A stretch of DNA of 15,752 nucleotides from DASXMX01 sp036794395. GTDB taxonomy: Bacteria > Planctomycetota > Phycisphaerae > Tepidisphaerales > Tepidisphaeraceae. Shown here in pieces: positions 1-6,902 of the stretch (position 1 is the stretch's first letter; each line of letters starts with the position of its first letter). The DNA is taken from the NCBI GenBank assembly GCA_036794395.1, contig DAIRGS010000167.1, positions 1-15,752 of the forward strand. The letters run 5' to 3'. Below the pieces are notes generated by a model that was given only the letters and a program-made list of their open reading frames with translations, made no database searches and had not been told where the DNA came from. Both the position numbers and the translations under genes were made by a program.

Positions 1-39
1 CCCTACCCTCCCCCGGCGTACCGGGAGAGGGAAAAAGGG
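1..39. repeat. GC-rich palindromic repeat inside the fpg frame
   Basis: Bases 6-16 and 21-31 are 11-bp inverted arms with one mismatch around a 4-base loop (cgta), flanked by outer CCCT (1-4) and AGGG (36-39). Read in the fpg frame it gives a Pro/Tyr/Arg-rich stretch (PYPPPAYREREKG) unlike Fpg. Short palindromes of this CCGGGAGAGGG type are commonly dispersed between genes in GC-rich genomes; whether this one is multicopy here cannot be seen from the window. Confidence 0.55.
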
Positions 40-582
40 CGACCGCCAAATCTGTCACACACCCAGCCCGCGGAGTTGCGATTCACCGATCCGCGCCGGT
101 TCGGTGGAGTCTGGTGGATCGGCGCTGAACCTGATGCGAAAGACATGGGCCCCGAACCGCTCGCCACGCGCCCAGAGCAGCTTAGGAAGCGCCTTGCCCG
201 AACGACCCGCGCCATTAAGAACGCGTTACTGGATCAATCCGTGATCGCTGGTCTGGGCAACATCTATGTCGACGAGTCTCTTTTTTCATCGGGAATTCAC
301 CCGCTCACACCCGCGGATCAGTTGACGCGGGAGCAAATCGGCCGCCTGAATCGTGCGATCAAATCCACGCTTCGCCGGGCGCTCCGGCACAAGGGAAGCA
401 CGCTTCGCGATTACCGCGATGCAAATGGCGAATCTGGCGGGTTTCAGATCCTCCACCGCGTTTATGCGCGTGAGGCAAAACCCTGCCGCACCTGCAAGAC
501 GCCGATCAAACGAATTGTGCTCGGTGGCCGCTCCACCCACTTCTGCCCCAAGTGCCAGCCGGCATCGAAAAAGCTACGCTGA
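1..582 (+). CDS. mutM: Formamidopyrimidine-DNA glycosylase, C-terminal part (5' end outside window or disrupted)
   Basis: Fpg/MutM removes oxidised purines such as 8-oxoguanine from DNA and cuts the abasic site. Recognition starts at about codon 26 with LRFTDPRRFGG, the conserved strand-loop before the helix-two-turn-helix domain. The H2TH segment with AGLGNIYVDESLF follows (nt about 250-285). The C-terminal zinc finger is complete: Cys-X2-Cys-X16-Cys-X2-Cys at nt 484-555, with the DNA-contacting Arg in GGRSTHFC. The N-terminal catalytic domain (Pro2-Glu3) is not in the window. The frame stays open to base 1, but codons 1-25 do not look like Fpg and translate a palindromic repeat, so the gene is either interrupted upstream or carries an in-frame insertion. 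The TTG at 76 is not a credible start because it would leave no catalytic domain. The stop overlaps the convergent 159-aa gene by 9 bp. Confidence 0.85.
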   Translation, partial: PYPPPAYREREKGRPPNLSHTQPAELRFTDPRRFGGVWWIGAEPDAKDMGPEPLATRPEQLRKRLARTTRAIKNALLDQSVIAGLGNIYVDESLFSSGIHPLTPADQLTREQIGRLNRAIKSTLRRALRHKGSTLRDYRDANGESGGFQILHRVYAREAKPCRTCKTPIKRIVLGGRSTHFCPKCQPASKKLR

Positions 583-1053
583 AGCTTGCTGACTGAAGAA
601 CGCCGCAACCGATTTCCCATACCAGTCGCTGACGATCAGCGGCACTGCCCGCGCCAGCTTCACCGCAACCACCACCGGCGCTTGCGGCAACTGCGTCAAC
701 TTGATGTAGGGCTCGAGCCGCTTCAGAGCTTCCCGCCCTTCGCGATCATCGGCCCTTGCAAAGACGACCAGCGCTACTTCCTCAAGCTGCTCGGTCTTGC
801 CATCCCCGCGATCGACCATAAAGGTGACCCAGCCCGCCGTCGGCTCAACCTTTCGTCGCACTTTAAAATCACTGGTGAGCACCATGCCGTGCGGCTCGGT
901 GTCCGCCGGATCGCCCTGCATCAGGAAATCATGAAATTGCCGCGAGATCAAATCCACCCGTTCGCGCCGTGGTTCTTTTGCGAGAACTTTAACCTTCGCG
1001 TCCTTTTCCGACGCATCGAGCGACACAAACTCAAAGCCAACAAATTCGTCCAC
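574..1053 (-). CDS. Hypothetical protein, 159 aa
   Basis: I do not recognise this protein. It reads as a soluble, charged alpha/beta protein with no signal peptide or membrane segment. It starts MDEFVGFEFVSLDASEKDAK, has an Arg/Glu/Asp-rich middle and a hydrophobic strand APVVVAVKLARAVPLIVSDW near the end. The start chosen is GTG at 1053, preceded by AAGGA seven bases upstream, a good ribosome-binding site. It converges on fpg and their ends overlap by 9 bp (its TAG stop is at 574-576). Composition and the site favour a real gene over the opposite-strand frame at 586-1191, whose translation is Arg/His-rich. The region upstream holds the GCAGCGCGC palindrome cluster, a possible control site for it. 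Confidence 0.7.
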   Translation of the reverse strand: MDEFVGFEFVSLDASEKDAKVKVLAKEPRRERVDLISRQFHDFLMQGDPADTEPHGMVLTSDFKVRRKVEPTAGWVTFMVDRGDGKTEQLEEVALVVFARADDREGREALKRLEPYIKLTQLPQAPVVVAVKLARAVPLIVSDWYGKSVAAFFSQQASA

Positions 1054-1131
1054 GGCAGATTCCTTTCCATGTCGAGCGACGCGGATCGCTTTGACACTCG
1101 CCCAATCCTAGCCCCGACCAACCCCGCGCCT

Positions 1132-1287
1132 TGCAGCGCGCGACCCTCATCCAAAGCGCGCTACATTTTCAAAACCCGCCAATATGAATAGTATCTCCTT
1201 CTAATAAAAGCTCTTATGACCCATCTACTTTCCTCCAACTGAAGAAAATGCAGCGCGCCGACCAAATGAATGCAGCGCGCTGCATTC
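1132..1287. promoter_or_regulatory. Cluster of GCAGCGCGC sites with a perfect 20-bp palindrome
   Basis: GAATGCAGCGCGCTGCATTC at 1268-1287 is its own exact reverse complement. The half site TGCAGCGCGC recurs at 1132-1141 and 1249-1258, and a near copy on the other strand (GCGCGCTACATT) lies at 1156-1167. Repeated half sites around a perfect dyad upstream of a gene are typical of an operator for a dimeric regulator. The cluster lies 79-234 bp upstream of the 159-aa gene start, and more than 290 bp downstream of ileS. No regulator is identifiable. Confidence 0.35.
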
Positions 1288-1534
1288 CGATGCCACCGCC
1301 TGCGCCACCCCCATCTGTGCGGCGACCAGTCCGATGTGGATGATGGATTTCACGGCCAGTCCCCCACAACAGTCTCCGCGGCTCCGCGGTGAATCTGAAT
1401 TTTCCGGGTTAGACGGGCTCGGTCGATCTGAATTTGAACGTAGGGCAGAGGGGGCAGGAGGGCGCCGGTCAAATTCGCGCATCAAGACCAGGACGAACGC
1501 AACCCCGAGGATCCACGGGTTTTCATCGGCCCAC

Positions 1535-1555
1535 GGGTGGACCTTTGGTCCGCCC
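1535..1555 (-). terminator. Hairpin just downstream of ileS, possible terminator
   Basis: On the minus strand GGGCGGACC, loop AAA, GGTCCACCC forms a 9-bp stem with one mismatch, 26 bases after the ileS stop. No U-run follows, so it is not a classical intrinsic terminator; it could be a 3'-end stabilising hairpin or one that works with Rho. Confidence 0.35.
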
Positions 1556-1581
1556 GCTAAGCGCTCGCAAATTGGCTCCGC

Positions 1582-4458
1582 TTATTTCTGAGAGATGTTC
1601 CGTAGCGCCGTGGCGTCTCTCACGGACAAGTCTGGATACTCCGCGTCCGTTCCGACATCTGGCCGGCGTTTCCAGCTTCGGGCGCAGGCCTTGTAGGTTT
1701 CACGCCGATCGATGACTTTCACGCTGACGCCCGAGGGTGCGGTTTCGATGCTGTAAAATCCGGCGCCCACCAGATCTTCCAGATCGACGCCGTACGGTTC
1801 GAACCGTGCCCGGCCGGCGGCGTCGACGTGGTAAACCACCTCGGCATCGAGCGCCTTATTCATCCCAGCTTCTTTCTTGAGCGCGTCCAACCGCAACAGC
1901 GCCTGGTCGCGGAGGGCGAGCAGCTCTTTCCACTCATCGCGTTGCGCCTGGGAAACCGTTTCGCCCGAAGGCTTCGGCAGCGTCGCCATGTGAACGCTGG
2001 CCAGCGCGGCGTCCTGGGCGGGCTTGTGGTTGATCTGCTCCCATGCTTCGTCAGCAGTGAAAACGATCATGGGAGCCAGCAACTTGGTCAGCGCGATCAG
2101 CATCCTGTGCATGACCGTCTGTGCCCGGCGCCGGAGCGGAGCGGCAGGGTAGTCGCAGTAGAGCCGGTCTTTCAGAGCGTTGCCGTAGATGGCGCTGATC
2201 TGGACTGAGCAGAAATCGTGCAGCAGGCGGAAGGCGCGATGAAGCTGGTACGCATCGTAAGCAGCCGTCACATCGGCGATCAGCGCATCGAGTTCGGCCG
2301 CGGCCCAGCCATCGAGGCTTTTTTGGGGGACGGGTTGAGAATCTGTGGTGGGGTTGAAATCGTAGAGATTACCCATCAGGAATCGCAGGGTGTTGCGGAT
2401 TTTTCGGTATTTGTCGCCAAATTCCTTCAGCACCTGCGGGCTGGTGGGAATGTCGTTTTGATAGTCCATGCTACAGCACCAGAGCCGCAGCAGATCCGCG
2501 CCGTGGCGCTCGATTTCGACAGTGGCACTGACATATTCCTTGTCGCTTTTGCTGACTTTCGTGCCGTCAGGTTTAACGACAAAGCCATGCGTCAGCACTT
2601 GCTTGAACGGCGCCTGACCTGTTGCGCCGAGGCTGGGCAGCAGCGACAGCTGGAACCAGCCGCGGTGTTGATCGGAGCCTTCCAGGTACATGTCAGCGGG
2701 GAACTGAAGTTCGGGGCGGGCCTGGAGCACCGAGTGCCACGAGCTGCCGCTCTCGAACCAGACATCGAAGATGTCCTTTTCCTTGCGGAGATTCTCGGCC
2801 GTGAATCCGGGGGGATATCGAAAGCCCGGGCCCAGAAGTTCGGCCGGTGAATCGGTGAACCACGTGTCCGAGCCCTTCTCGCCGAATCGCTTTGACACTG
2901 CAAGAACCGATTCAGGCGTCAGCAGCGATTCACCCTTTTCGTTGTAGAACACCGGGATGGGCAAACCCCAGGCGCGCTGGCGCGAGATGCACCAGTCGGG
3001 TCGGGATTCGAGCATGCCGGTCATGCGATTTCTCCCCCAATCGGGGACAAAGCTGACATCATTCTTGCACGCATCGACGGCGCGCTGCCGCAACGTACGC
3101 GGCTCGCCCTTCTCGCCAGCGGGCACAAACGGCTTTTCCATCGCCACGAACCATTGCTCGGTCGCGCGGAACAGGATCGGCGTTTTGCTGCGCCAGTCGT
3201 GGGGGTAGCTATGAAGGTATTTCACCTCGTCGAACAATACATCGAGCCGGCGCAGTTCATCGGTGATAAGCGGATTGCCTTCCTTGGTGTTTTTGCCGCG
3301 GATGAATTCGGGAACGGTGTCATCAAACCGGCCGCTGGCCAGGACGGGGCTGTACACCTCGAGCTTGTAGCGAACGCCAGTCACGTAGTCGTCTTCACCA
3401 TGGCCGGGCGCGGTGTGGACCAGGCCCGTCCCGTCGGTGGTGGTGACATAGTCGGCGGTCACCAGCCGTCCCCAGCGATCGATGAATGGGTGCTGATACT
3501 CCGCGCCCATTGATTCCAGTTCGCGGCCGGTCATCGTCTGCGTGGCAACGCGGTATGCATCGATTCCCTTGCGGCCTTCGAAGACCGCCTTTACGAGATC
3601 TTCGGCCACGATGCCTACACGGGTTTTGCCGTTGCGAACGTAGGTGACAAACGCATAGCGGACATCGGGATGAGCCGCGATGGCGAGATTCGCTGGGAGC
3701 GTCCAGGGGGTTGTTGTCCAGACGATAAAGGAAGCCTGGTCGGCGAGCTTGTTGGCAAGCTCCGATCCCTTCACCAGCGGAAACTCGACAAACACCGTGG
3801 CGTCTTCGACGTCCTTATATACCAACTCGGCATCAGCCAGAGCAGTTTGGTTCGCCACCGACCATGGCACCGGCTTAAGCTGCTTGTAGACGAGCCCCGC
3901 CTGTACGAACTTGGCGAACACTTCGAGGATGCCTTGCTCGTAACGCGGCTTCATCGTGAGGTAGGGATTGGCCCAATCGCCCAGGATGCCGAGGCGCTGG
4001 AACTGCTCGCTCTGCACGCCGGCAAATTTCTCGGCGTAGGCGAAGCAGCGCTGGCGCACCTCAAGGACGCTCAGCTCGCGGATGTTCTTGCCTTCCTTTT
4101 TGACCTCTTCCTGGATTTTGTGCTCGATCGGCAGACCATGGCAATCCCACCCGGGCACGTAGGGGGAGAGATGGCCCTGCATGGTGCGGAAGCGGATGAT
4201 CACATCTTTGAGCGTCTTATTGGTGAGCGTGCCGATGTGGATATCGCCGTTGGCGAATGGGGGCCCATCGTGCAATACCCACTTGGGGGAACTGGCCCGG
4301 CTCTCCAGGATCTGGCGATACAGATCGATGTCGCGCCATTTTTTAAGGCGTGCCGGCTCGTTCTGGACAAGCTTCGCCTCCATCGCAAATCCGGTCTGCG
4401 GGAGGTTCAGCGTATCTTTGTAATTCTTCTTTTGCTGTTGTGCGGTTTCAGTTGCCAT
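1582..4458 (-). CDS. ileS: Isoleucine--tRNA ligase (IleRS), 958 aa
   Basis: IleRS charges tRNA(Ile) with isoleucine in the cytoplasm and edits misactivated valine. The order is standard for class Ia: DGPPFANGDIHIG (residues 64-76), YVPGWDCHGLPIE (100-112), the CP1 editing domain (WTTTPWTLPANLAI at 247-260; DGTGLVHTAPGHGEDDY at 342-358), WCISRQRAWG (489-498), YLEGSDQHRGWF (591-602) and the KMSKS loop as KVSKS (634-638), then the anticodon-binding domain. Two oddities: the HIGH motif reads HIGT (74-77), and the C-terminal zinc knuckle keeps only Cys925, with Ser928, Ser945 and Asp948 at the other ligand positions. The ATG at 4458 is chosen because the frame upstream to 4533 only translates an inverted repeat and the protein begins here as expected. 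No strong ribosome-binding site is visible. It lies 159 bp downstream of the MATE gene on the same strand. Confidence 0.96.
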   Translation of the reverse strand: MATETAQQQKKNYKDTLNLPQTGFAMEAKLVQNEPARLKKWRDIDLYRQILESRASSPKWVLHDGPPFANGDIHIGTLTNKTLKDVIIRFRTMQGHLSPYVPGWDCHGLPIEHKIQEEVKKEGKNIRELSVLEVRQRCFAYAEKFAGVQSEQFQRLGILGDWANPYLTMKPRYEQGILEVFAKFVQAGLVYKQLKPVPWSVANQTALADAELVYKDVEDATVFVEFPLVKGSELANKLADQASFIVWTTTPWTLPANLAIAAHPDVRYAFVTYVRNGKTRVGIVAEDLVKAVFEGRKGIDAYRVATQTMTGRELESMGAEYQHPFIDRWGRLVTADYVTTTDGTGLVHTAPGHGEDDYVTGVRYKLEVYSPVLASGRFDDTVPEFIRGKNTKEGNPLITDELRRLDVLFDEVKYLHSYPHDWRSKTPILFRATEQWFVAMEKPFVPAGEKGEPRTLRQRAVDACKNDVSFVPDWGRNRMTGMLESRPDWCISRQRAWGLPIPVFYNEKGESLLTPESVLAVSKRFGEKGSDTWFTDSPAELLGPGFRYPPGFTAENLRKEKDIFDVWFESGSSWHSVLQARPELQFPADMYLEGSDQHRGWFQLSLLPSLGATGQAPFKQVLTHGFVVKPDGTKVSKSDKEYVSATVEIERHGADLLRLWCCSMDYQNDIPTSPQVLKEFGDKYRKIRNTLRFLMGNLYDFNPTTDSQPVPQKSLDGWAAAELDALIADVTAAYDAYQLHRAFRLLHDFCSVQISAIYGNALKDRLYCDYPAAPLRRRAQTVMHRMLIALTKLLAPMIVFTADEAWEQINHKPAQDAALASVHMATLPKPSGETVSQAQRDEWKELLALRDQALLRLDALKKEAGMNKALDAEVVYHVDAAGRARFEPYGVDLEDLVGAGFYSIETAPSGVSVKVIDRRETYKACARSWKRRPDVGTDAEYPDLSVRDATALRNISQK

Positions 4459-4495
4459 GAGACTGCTCGACGGAACGGTTAAATTTATCAGTTTT

Positions 4496-4593
4496 AATTC
4501 GAGCACAGAGACCACAGAGGACACAGAGAGCACAGAGGAAATGCCGGCAATTCTTTTTCTCTCTGTGGTCTCTGTGGTCTCTGTGCTCGAATT
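4496..4593. repeat. Inverted repeat of CTCTGTGGTC type between the MATE gene and ileS
   Basis: Bases 4496-4519 and 4570-4593 are perfect 24-bp inverted arms, extended inwards with mismatches by further CACAGAG units to about 34 bp per arm, with an inner loop near 4531-4559. Each arm is built from 9-bp ACCACAGAG-like units. Such CTCTGTG arrays are recurrent intergenic elements in PVC-type genomes and generate spurious open frames (VVSVL, TTEDTEST). As RNA it would fold into a long hairpin in the leader of ileS or the tail of the MATE transcript. No U-tract follows on the minus strand. Confidence 0.8.
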
Positions 4594-4617
4594 CAGCCAG
4601 TTAAAGCGATACCGCGC

Positions 4618-6054
4618 TCATTCGGGCACTGGCACGGGAAGCGCGATCTGCTCGGAACGGGGTACTCTATCGGCCTTGGGGGTCTGGTCCAAGCGAATGG
4701 ATCTCCAGCCACCCCGCCGAAAGCGGGTGTGGATGAACAGGCCCAGGATCATTCCATACCCGGTTGCGGCGGCCCAGGGACCAGCCGGGCCGATCTCCGG
4801 CCAGTGCCTTGCGATCGCATATCCGCCAAGCACGGTGATTCCCCAGCAAAGCACAAACGTGGCGATTGCGGGCACCAGTGTGTCGCCGGCACCGCGGAGT
4901 GCGCCGTTGTAGGTGATGTAGAGCGCGTCGAAAAATTGATACACGGCGGCAAAGATCAGCAGCATCGCCCCGGCCTTTAGCACTTGGGGATCGCTGGTGA
5001 ACAGGTGAATCAGTTGATTTCGGGCCAGGAGGAAGAGCAGGCCGCAGGTCATCATGTAGACGGCCGTGATCTTGAAACCCAGATTGGCGCGCTTTACCGC
5101 GATGTCCGGCTGCCCCGCGCCGATATACCTCCCCACGAGTGCCGTGATCGCAGTCGAAATTCCAAAAGCGGGCATGAAGCTTAAGACCATATAGCGCATC
5201 ATGAAGGTATTGGCAGCCATGGCATAGGTGCCGAACTGGCCCATGACCCACACGCTGAACATGGACCATGCCAATACGTCTGCCGCGATCTGAAGTCCCG
5301 AAGGCACGCCCACCCGGATCAGCGTCTTCATCTCATTCCAGCGGAAGCGCCAATCCAGCGTGTTGTAGCGCTTGCGCTGGCTGGAGCTCATCGAGAAGAT
5401 GATCAGCAAACTCATTTCGACGAAGACGCCCACGTTCTGTCCCCACGCCGCACCTGCCACGCCCATGGGTTTGAATCCAAAGTGACCGAACAGCATCGCC
5501 CACGCCGCCAAGGCGTTGACACCAACGCCGCTGATCGTCGCCAGCATGACGGCGATGGGGCGATTCGTGGCAAGAAGGAATTGCCAGAATGTGGTCCCGA
5601 TCATTTTGAACGCGGTGGCGCCCAAGACGATCTGAATGTAGGTTGCCTCCTGTTGGGCCAGGACCGGCTCGTGCCCAAAGCCGCGAAACATATGGGGTGC
5701 GATTGGCAGCAGTGGCATCAGCAGCGCCGACATGACCAGGCCAAACCAGATTCCCTGCCAGAGATATCGGCCGCAAGCCTTGGTGTCGCGCCGTCCGAAT
5801 GCCTGGCTGACGAGTGTGTTCACGACCCACAGCACGCCCACGCCGAAGCTGATGATTGAGAATGCGAGCAGGCCGCTGTTGGAAGCCGCGGTGGCCTCGG
5901 TCGCGCCGACGCGCGAGAGCATGAGCGTGTCAATGAACTGCATCAGCGTATACGACGCCATCTGCGCGACGGTCGGCACCGCCAGGGCGAGTAGCTCTGC
6001 TACCGGGCCACGGACGCGTCCGAGATTCAGTTGTGCGTGCTCCGCCGTCGCCAT
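4618..6054 (-). CDS. MATE family multidrug/Na+(H+) efflux transporter, 478 aa
   Basis: MATE exporters move cationic drugs or metabolites out of the cell using a Na+ or H+ gradient. The protein is hydrophobic throughout, with about twelve membrane spans in two homologous halves. The first half begins with LALAVPTVAQMASYTLMQFI and DTLMLSRVG; the second begins with IRVGVPSGLQIAADVLAW, with ALVGRYIGAGQPDIAVKRA in its first loop, the usual MatE pattern. YNGALRGAGDTLVPA near residue 400 is also typical. The length fits the family (about 450-480), with a short charged C-terminal tail. Start is ATG at 6054; no Shine-Dalgarno sequence precedes it, and a candidate -10 ends only nine bases upstream. Substrate cannot be told from sequence. 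Confidence 0.92.
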   Translation of the reverse strand: MATAEHAQLNLGRVRGPVAELLALAVPTVAQMASYTLMQFIDTLMLSRVGATEATAASNSGLLAFSIISFGVGVLWVVNTLVSQAFGRRDTKACGRYLWQGIWFGLVMSALLMPLLPIAPHMFRGFGHEPVLAQQEATYIQIVLGATAFKMIGTTFWQFLLATNRPIAVMLATISGVGVNALAAWAMLFGHFGFKPMGVAGAAWGQNVGVFVEMSLLIIFSMSSSQRKRYNTLDWRFRWNEMKTLIRVGVPSGLQIAADVLAWSMFSVWVMGQFGTYAMAANTFMMRYMVLSFMPAFGISTAITALVGRYIGAGQPDIAVKRANLGFKITAVYMMTCGLLFLLARNQLIHLFTSDPQVLKAGAMLLIFAAVYQFFDALYITYNGALRGAGDTLVPAIATFVLCWGITVLGGYAIARHWPEIGPAGPWAAATGYGMILGLFIHTRFRRGGWRSIRLDQTPKADRVPRSEQIALPVPVPE

Positions 6055-6063
6055 AGGGGAACA

Positions 6064-6093
6064 ATCTTAGGCGAGGAGATTCTCACACGTCAG
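6064..6093 (-). promoter_or_regulatory. Candidate promoter for the MATE gene
   Basis: On the minus strand CTGACG (6088-6093) and TAAGAT (6064-6069) are separated by 18 bases, each matching four of six positions of the sigma-70 hexamers. The -10 ends nine bases before the ATG, so transcription would start at or next to the start codon. This fits the lack of a ribosome-binding site, but the match is weak. Confidence 0.28.
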
Positions 6094-6161
6094 ATTGGCG
6101 GTAATTCCGGGAGGCGCGAGCGGAGTGTAAAGCATCGTATCCGCTAACAAAGTGGTACCCC

Positions 6162-6219
6162 GCGCCACCCCGGATTCTCCGAGCGCTGCAATCCGCGCTC
6201 GGAGAAGCCGGGGTGGCGC
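6162..6219. repeat. Long hairpin repeat with 25-bp arms
   Basis: Bases 6162-6186 and 6195-6219 are 25-bp inverted arms with a single mismatch around an 8-base loop. Core arm sequence GCGCCACCCCGG paired with CCGGGGTGGCGC. It sits between the small CPCGC gene, whose 3' end is at 6323, and the MATE gene start. It could stop transcription coming from the purE side, though no U-tract follows. The rest of the gap (6055-6322) shows no gene. Confidence 0.8.
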
Positions 6220-6322
6220 TACGATGAGTACATCTGCGCTCTGCCCCGGCGTGGGGGTTAACCGTGGTTGGCGGACAGTCGTACGGAAGAAAGTCGCTCT
6301 GGAGGCGTGCGCCAGTCGGCTT

Positions 6323-6745
6323 TCAGGGCGTCTCCGACTTCAGATCGGAATTCGATTGAGGTCCAGTTTGGTGGACGACGACAGGCCGAAGGCACTCAGG
6401 GGACGGCAGTAAATTGGAGACATCGGCGCTGAGAGTGTAAACCTCGACGCCACCCAAAACGCCCTTAGTTTCGAAAACGAAGATTCCACTGAGATTGCTA
6501 TCGTCGCCAAATAAGAAGTCGGCGATCGGATGAATACCGTCTTCAGAAGTGGGAGTCCCTTCAACTGCGAAATTAAAGCTCGCACATCCACAAGGGCATT
6601 GCCACAAAGTGGCACGTGCGCGATCGAGCTGTGGTAAGAATAATTTCGCTTCCGGGGTGCTGTGTTCAAGCATCCAGCGAGTGAGAGTTAGCTCCGCATC
6701 GGTTAGCGGGCGAGTTTTGGAATCCGGTTCGGCGGCATTCTGCAT
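6323..6745 (-). CDS. Small protein of unknown function with CPCGC motif, 140 aa
   Basis: I cannot name the function, but the text looks like a real, soluble bacterial protein. An N-terminal amphipathic segment (LTDAELTLTRWMLEHSTPEA, residues 14-33) is followed by WQCPCGCASFNF (Cys50, Cys52, Cys54), then ADFLFG, an acidic loop and two hydrophobic strands (SGIFVFE, GGVEVYTL) and a polar tail. Cys-X-Cys-X-Cys next to beta strands could bind a metal, but no second ligand cluster is evident. The ATG at 6745 is chosen because protein-like composition begins there, GGGA lies seven bases upstream, and a TACAAT hexamer (6774-6779) is suitably placed as a -10. The frame is open further upstream into purE, but that part reads as a shadow. 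It follows purE at 157 bp. Confidence 0.65.
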   Translation of the reverse strand: MQNAAEPDSKTRPLTDAELTLTRWMLEHSTPEAKLFLPQLDRARATLWQCPCGCASFNFAVEGTPTSEDGIHPIADFLFGDDSNLSGIFVFETKGVLGGVEVYTLSADVSNLLPSPECLRPVVVHQTGPQSNSDLKSETP

Positions 6746-6835
6746 TTTGCGGTCCCATCGCCAATGCCACGGAATTGTATCGCAATCCGCCGACAAAAGT
6801 TTATTTTCAAACTGACCCATCACCGAAATCCAGTA

Positions 6836-6864
6836 GGTCGCAAGCGACCCGCGGTTTCGCGCGG
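6836..6864. other. Two adjacent small stem-loops after purE
   Basis: GGTCGC-AA-GCGACC (6836-6849) abuts CCGCG-6 bases-CGCGG (6849-6864), sharing one base. They lie 39-67 bp past the purE stop on the minus strand and before the start of the 140-aa gene. No U-run follows. They could mark the end of the purE message, or be chance in GC-rich DNA. Confidence 0.3.
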
Positions 6865-6902
6865 TTGCCACTCTGTTCGACATACATCTCATGGCCCGAC
6901 AT

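Larger units (their letters stand above)
1054..1581. other. 528-bp intergenic stretch without a convincing gene
   Basis: No frame here has a convincing protein. An 86-codon minus-strand frame (1225-1485) is Arg/Ser/Pro-rich and starts just beyond a repeat-like CCGCGG pair, so I leave it out. What the stretch does hold is an AT-richer patch at 1166-1220, a cluster of TGCAGCGCGC sites with a perfect palindrome (1132-1287), a doubled CCGCGG near 1377-1391, and a hairpin close to the 3' end of ileS (1535-1555). Confidence 0.6.

Noticed and set aside
586..1191. 201-codon plus-strand frame after fpg
   Set aside because: It is antisense to the 159-aa gene, which has the better composition and a ribosome-binding site; this frame is Arg/His-rich.
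1225..1485. 86-codon minus-strand frame in the 528-bp gap
   Set aside because: Low-complexity Arg/Ser/Pro start, no ribosome-binding site, and it contains the palindrome cluster.
4459..4533. 25-residue N-terminal extension of IleRS
   Set aside because: The extra residues translate part of the CTCTGTG inverted repeat and spacer, and the recognisable IleRS N-terminus starts at the internal ATG at 4458.
4496..4593. Possible CRISPR array from repeated CACAGAG units
   Set aside because: Units are about 9 bp, directly adjacent and inverted, with no unique spacers and no cas genes nearby.
4459..4617. T-box or other riboswitch ahead of ileS
   Set aside because: No T-box core, specifier loop or antiterminator is visible; the only structure is the CTCTGTG inverted repeat.
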